Part shown: one piece after another, positions 5,706 through 5,971 of the stretch
Numbering within the stretch: the first letter of the stretch is position 1
How the letters are laid out: each line of letters starts with the position of its first letter
Assembly: GCA_003155465.1 (NCBI GenBank)
Contig: PMCR01000169.1
Location: 1 to 5,971 of the forward strand
From: Myxococcales bacterium
GTDB taxonomy: Bacteria > Myxococcota > Polyangia > Fen-1088
Length of the DNA: 5,971 bases
Direction: 5' to 3'
Translations under genes and position numbers: made by a program
Notes under the pieces: generated by a model
Database searches by the model: none
Seen by the model: only the letters and a program-made list of their open reading frames with translations
Told to the model about the DNA's origin: nothing

Positions 5706-5971
5706 GATTGGGACACCTCGTAGATCCGCTCTACCACCCGAAGCGCGGCCATGGCATCCGAAAGCCCCGGCGCGGGTTGCCGCCCCATGGCCACGTCCTG
5801 GTAGAAATCGGCCAGCTCGGCTGCCCAGGAATCGTCGCCACGCGGATACTCCCAGGACACGGTCTCGGGCGGCCCCATCTCCGGCAGCATGCGGTAGTGG
5901 GTGAGCCGCTCCACCCCGTAGCTACCTCCCAGTCCCTGCACCTCAAGCTTCCCGTCCCGCCCGAACACCTC
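5702..5971 (-). CDS. Gfo/Idh/MocA-family oxidoreductase, C-terminal fragment (runs off the right edge)
   Basis: Eighty-nine codons plus a TGA stop are present; the N-terminal NAD(P)-binding Rossmann domain lies outside the window. The visible part resembles the end of the C-terminal sheet domain of Gfo/Idh/MocA sugar dehydrogenases: a strand segment GKLEVQGLGGSYGVERL (reading around 5953-5903), then DDSWAAELADFYQDVAMGR, then a final helix DAMAALRVVERIYEVSQ. The pattern of an acidic/Trp segment, a helix carrying E..DF, and a closing ALRVVERIY helix is typical of the family. Such enzymes oxidise or reduce sugars or nucleotide sugars, and frequently accompany heptose 7-phosphate kinase-like genes in polysaccharide clusters. 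The stop overlaps the start of the kinase gene, implying coupled translation. The GTG near 5968 is internal, not a start, because the frame stays open to the window edge. Substrate cannot be told from this fragment. Confidence 0.75.
   Translation of the reverse strand, partial: EVFGRDGKLEVQGLGGSYGVERLTHYRMLPEMGPPETVSWEYPRGDDSWAAELADFYQDVAMGRQPAPGLSDAMAALRVVERIYEVSQS
5714..5719 (-). promoter_or_regulatory. Ribosome-binding site of the GHMP kinase
   Basis: GAGGTG on the minus strand, eight bases before the ATG at 5705, located within the last codons of the oxidoreductase gene. Confidence 0.6.

Noticed and set aside
4695..5723. A 342-codon open frame on the plus strand opposite the GHMP kinase.
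   Set aside because: The minus-strand reading has clear GHMP motifs along its whole length; the plus frame has no recognisable domain and a composition typical of an antisense shadow.
5966..5968. GTG as the start of a small separate gene at the right edge.
   Set aside because: The frame is still open at the window edge, and the peptide looks like the tail of a larger Gfo/Idh/MocA oxidoreductase, so this is an internal valine codon.

Overview
All recognisable genes in this GC-rich window lie on the minus strand, so the region reads from right to left. The composition, the compact gene packing with stop/start overlaps, and a deoxynucleoside kinase next to panB and panC suggest a Gram-negative, deltaproteobacterial or Myxococcota-like chromosome. 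That assignment is an inference from gene order and style; there is no rRNA or other taxonomic marker here.

Layout in the direction of transcription. (1) 5971-5702: the C-terminal end of a Gfo/Idh/MocA-type oxidoreductase, cut by the window edge. (2) 5705-4725: a GHMP kinase of the D-glycero-D-manno-heptose 7-phosphate kinase (HddA-like) type, overlapping gene 1 in an ATGA junction. (3) 4680-2569: a 703-residue polytopic membrane protein of the DUF2079 family. (4) 2572-1922: a deoxynucleoside kinase, overlapping gene 3 in a GTGA junction. (5) 1875-1063: panB. (6) 1066-215: panC, overlapping panB in a GTGA junction. (7) A 164-base non-coding stretch (214-51). (8) 50-1: the first codons of groES, cut by the left edge.

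Genes 1-6 form an uninterrupted same-strand array whose gaps never exceed about 46 bases, so they may be one operon. They fall into two themes. The oxidoreductase, sugar kinase and DUF2079 protein suggest surface polysaccharide or heptose metabolism. The deoxynucleoside kinase, PanB and PanC belong to nucleotide salvage and pantothenate (coenzyme A precursor) synthesis. PanB and PanC catalyse the ketopantoate-forming and final condensation steps of pantothenate synthesis; panE/ilvC and panD functions must be elsewhere.

The gap between panC and groES is the most informative non-coding part. It holds a perfect 9-bp inverted repeat spanning the panC stop codon, a second hairpin followed after a short gap by a T6 run (possible terminator), a sigma70-like promoter, and, exactly at the predicted transcription start, a 9-N9-9 inverted repeat that is a variant of the CIRCE operator bound by the heat-shock repressor HrcA. 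The groES start and its ribosome-binding site follow. I see no mobile element, CRISPR array, tRNA or rRNA. Most of the window is ordinary core metabolism; the variant CIRCE site and the long DUF2079 protein are the parts most worth a second look.
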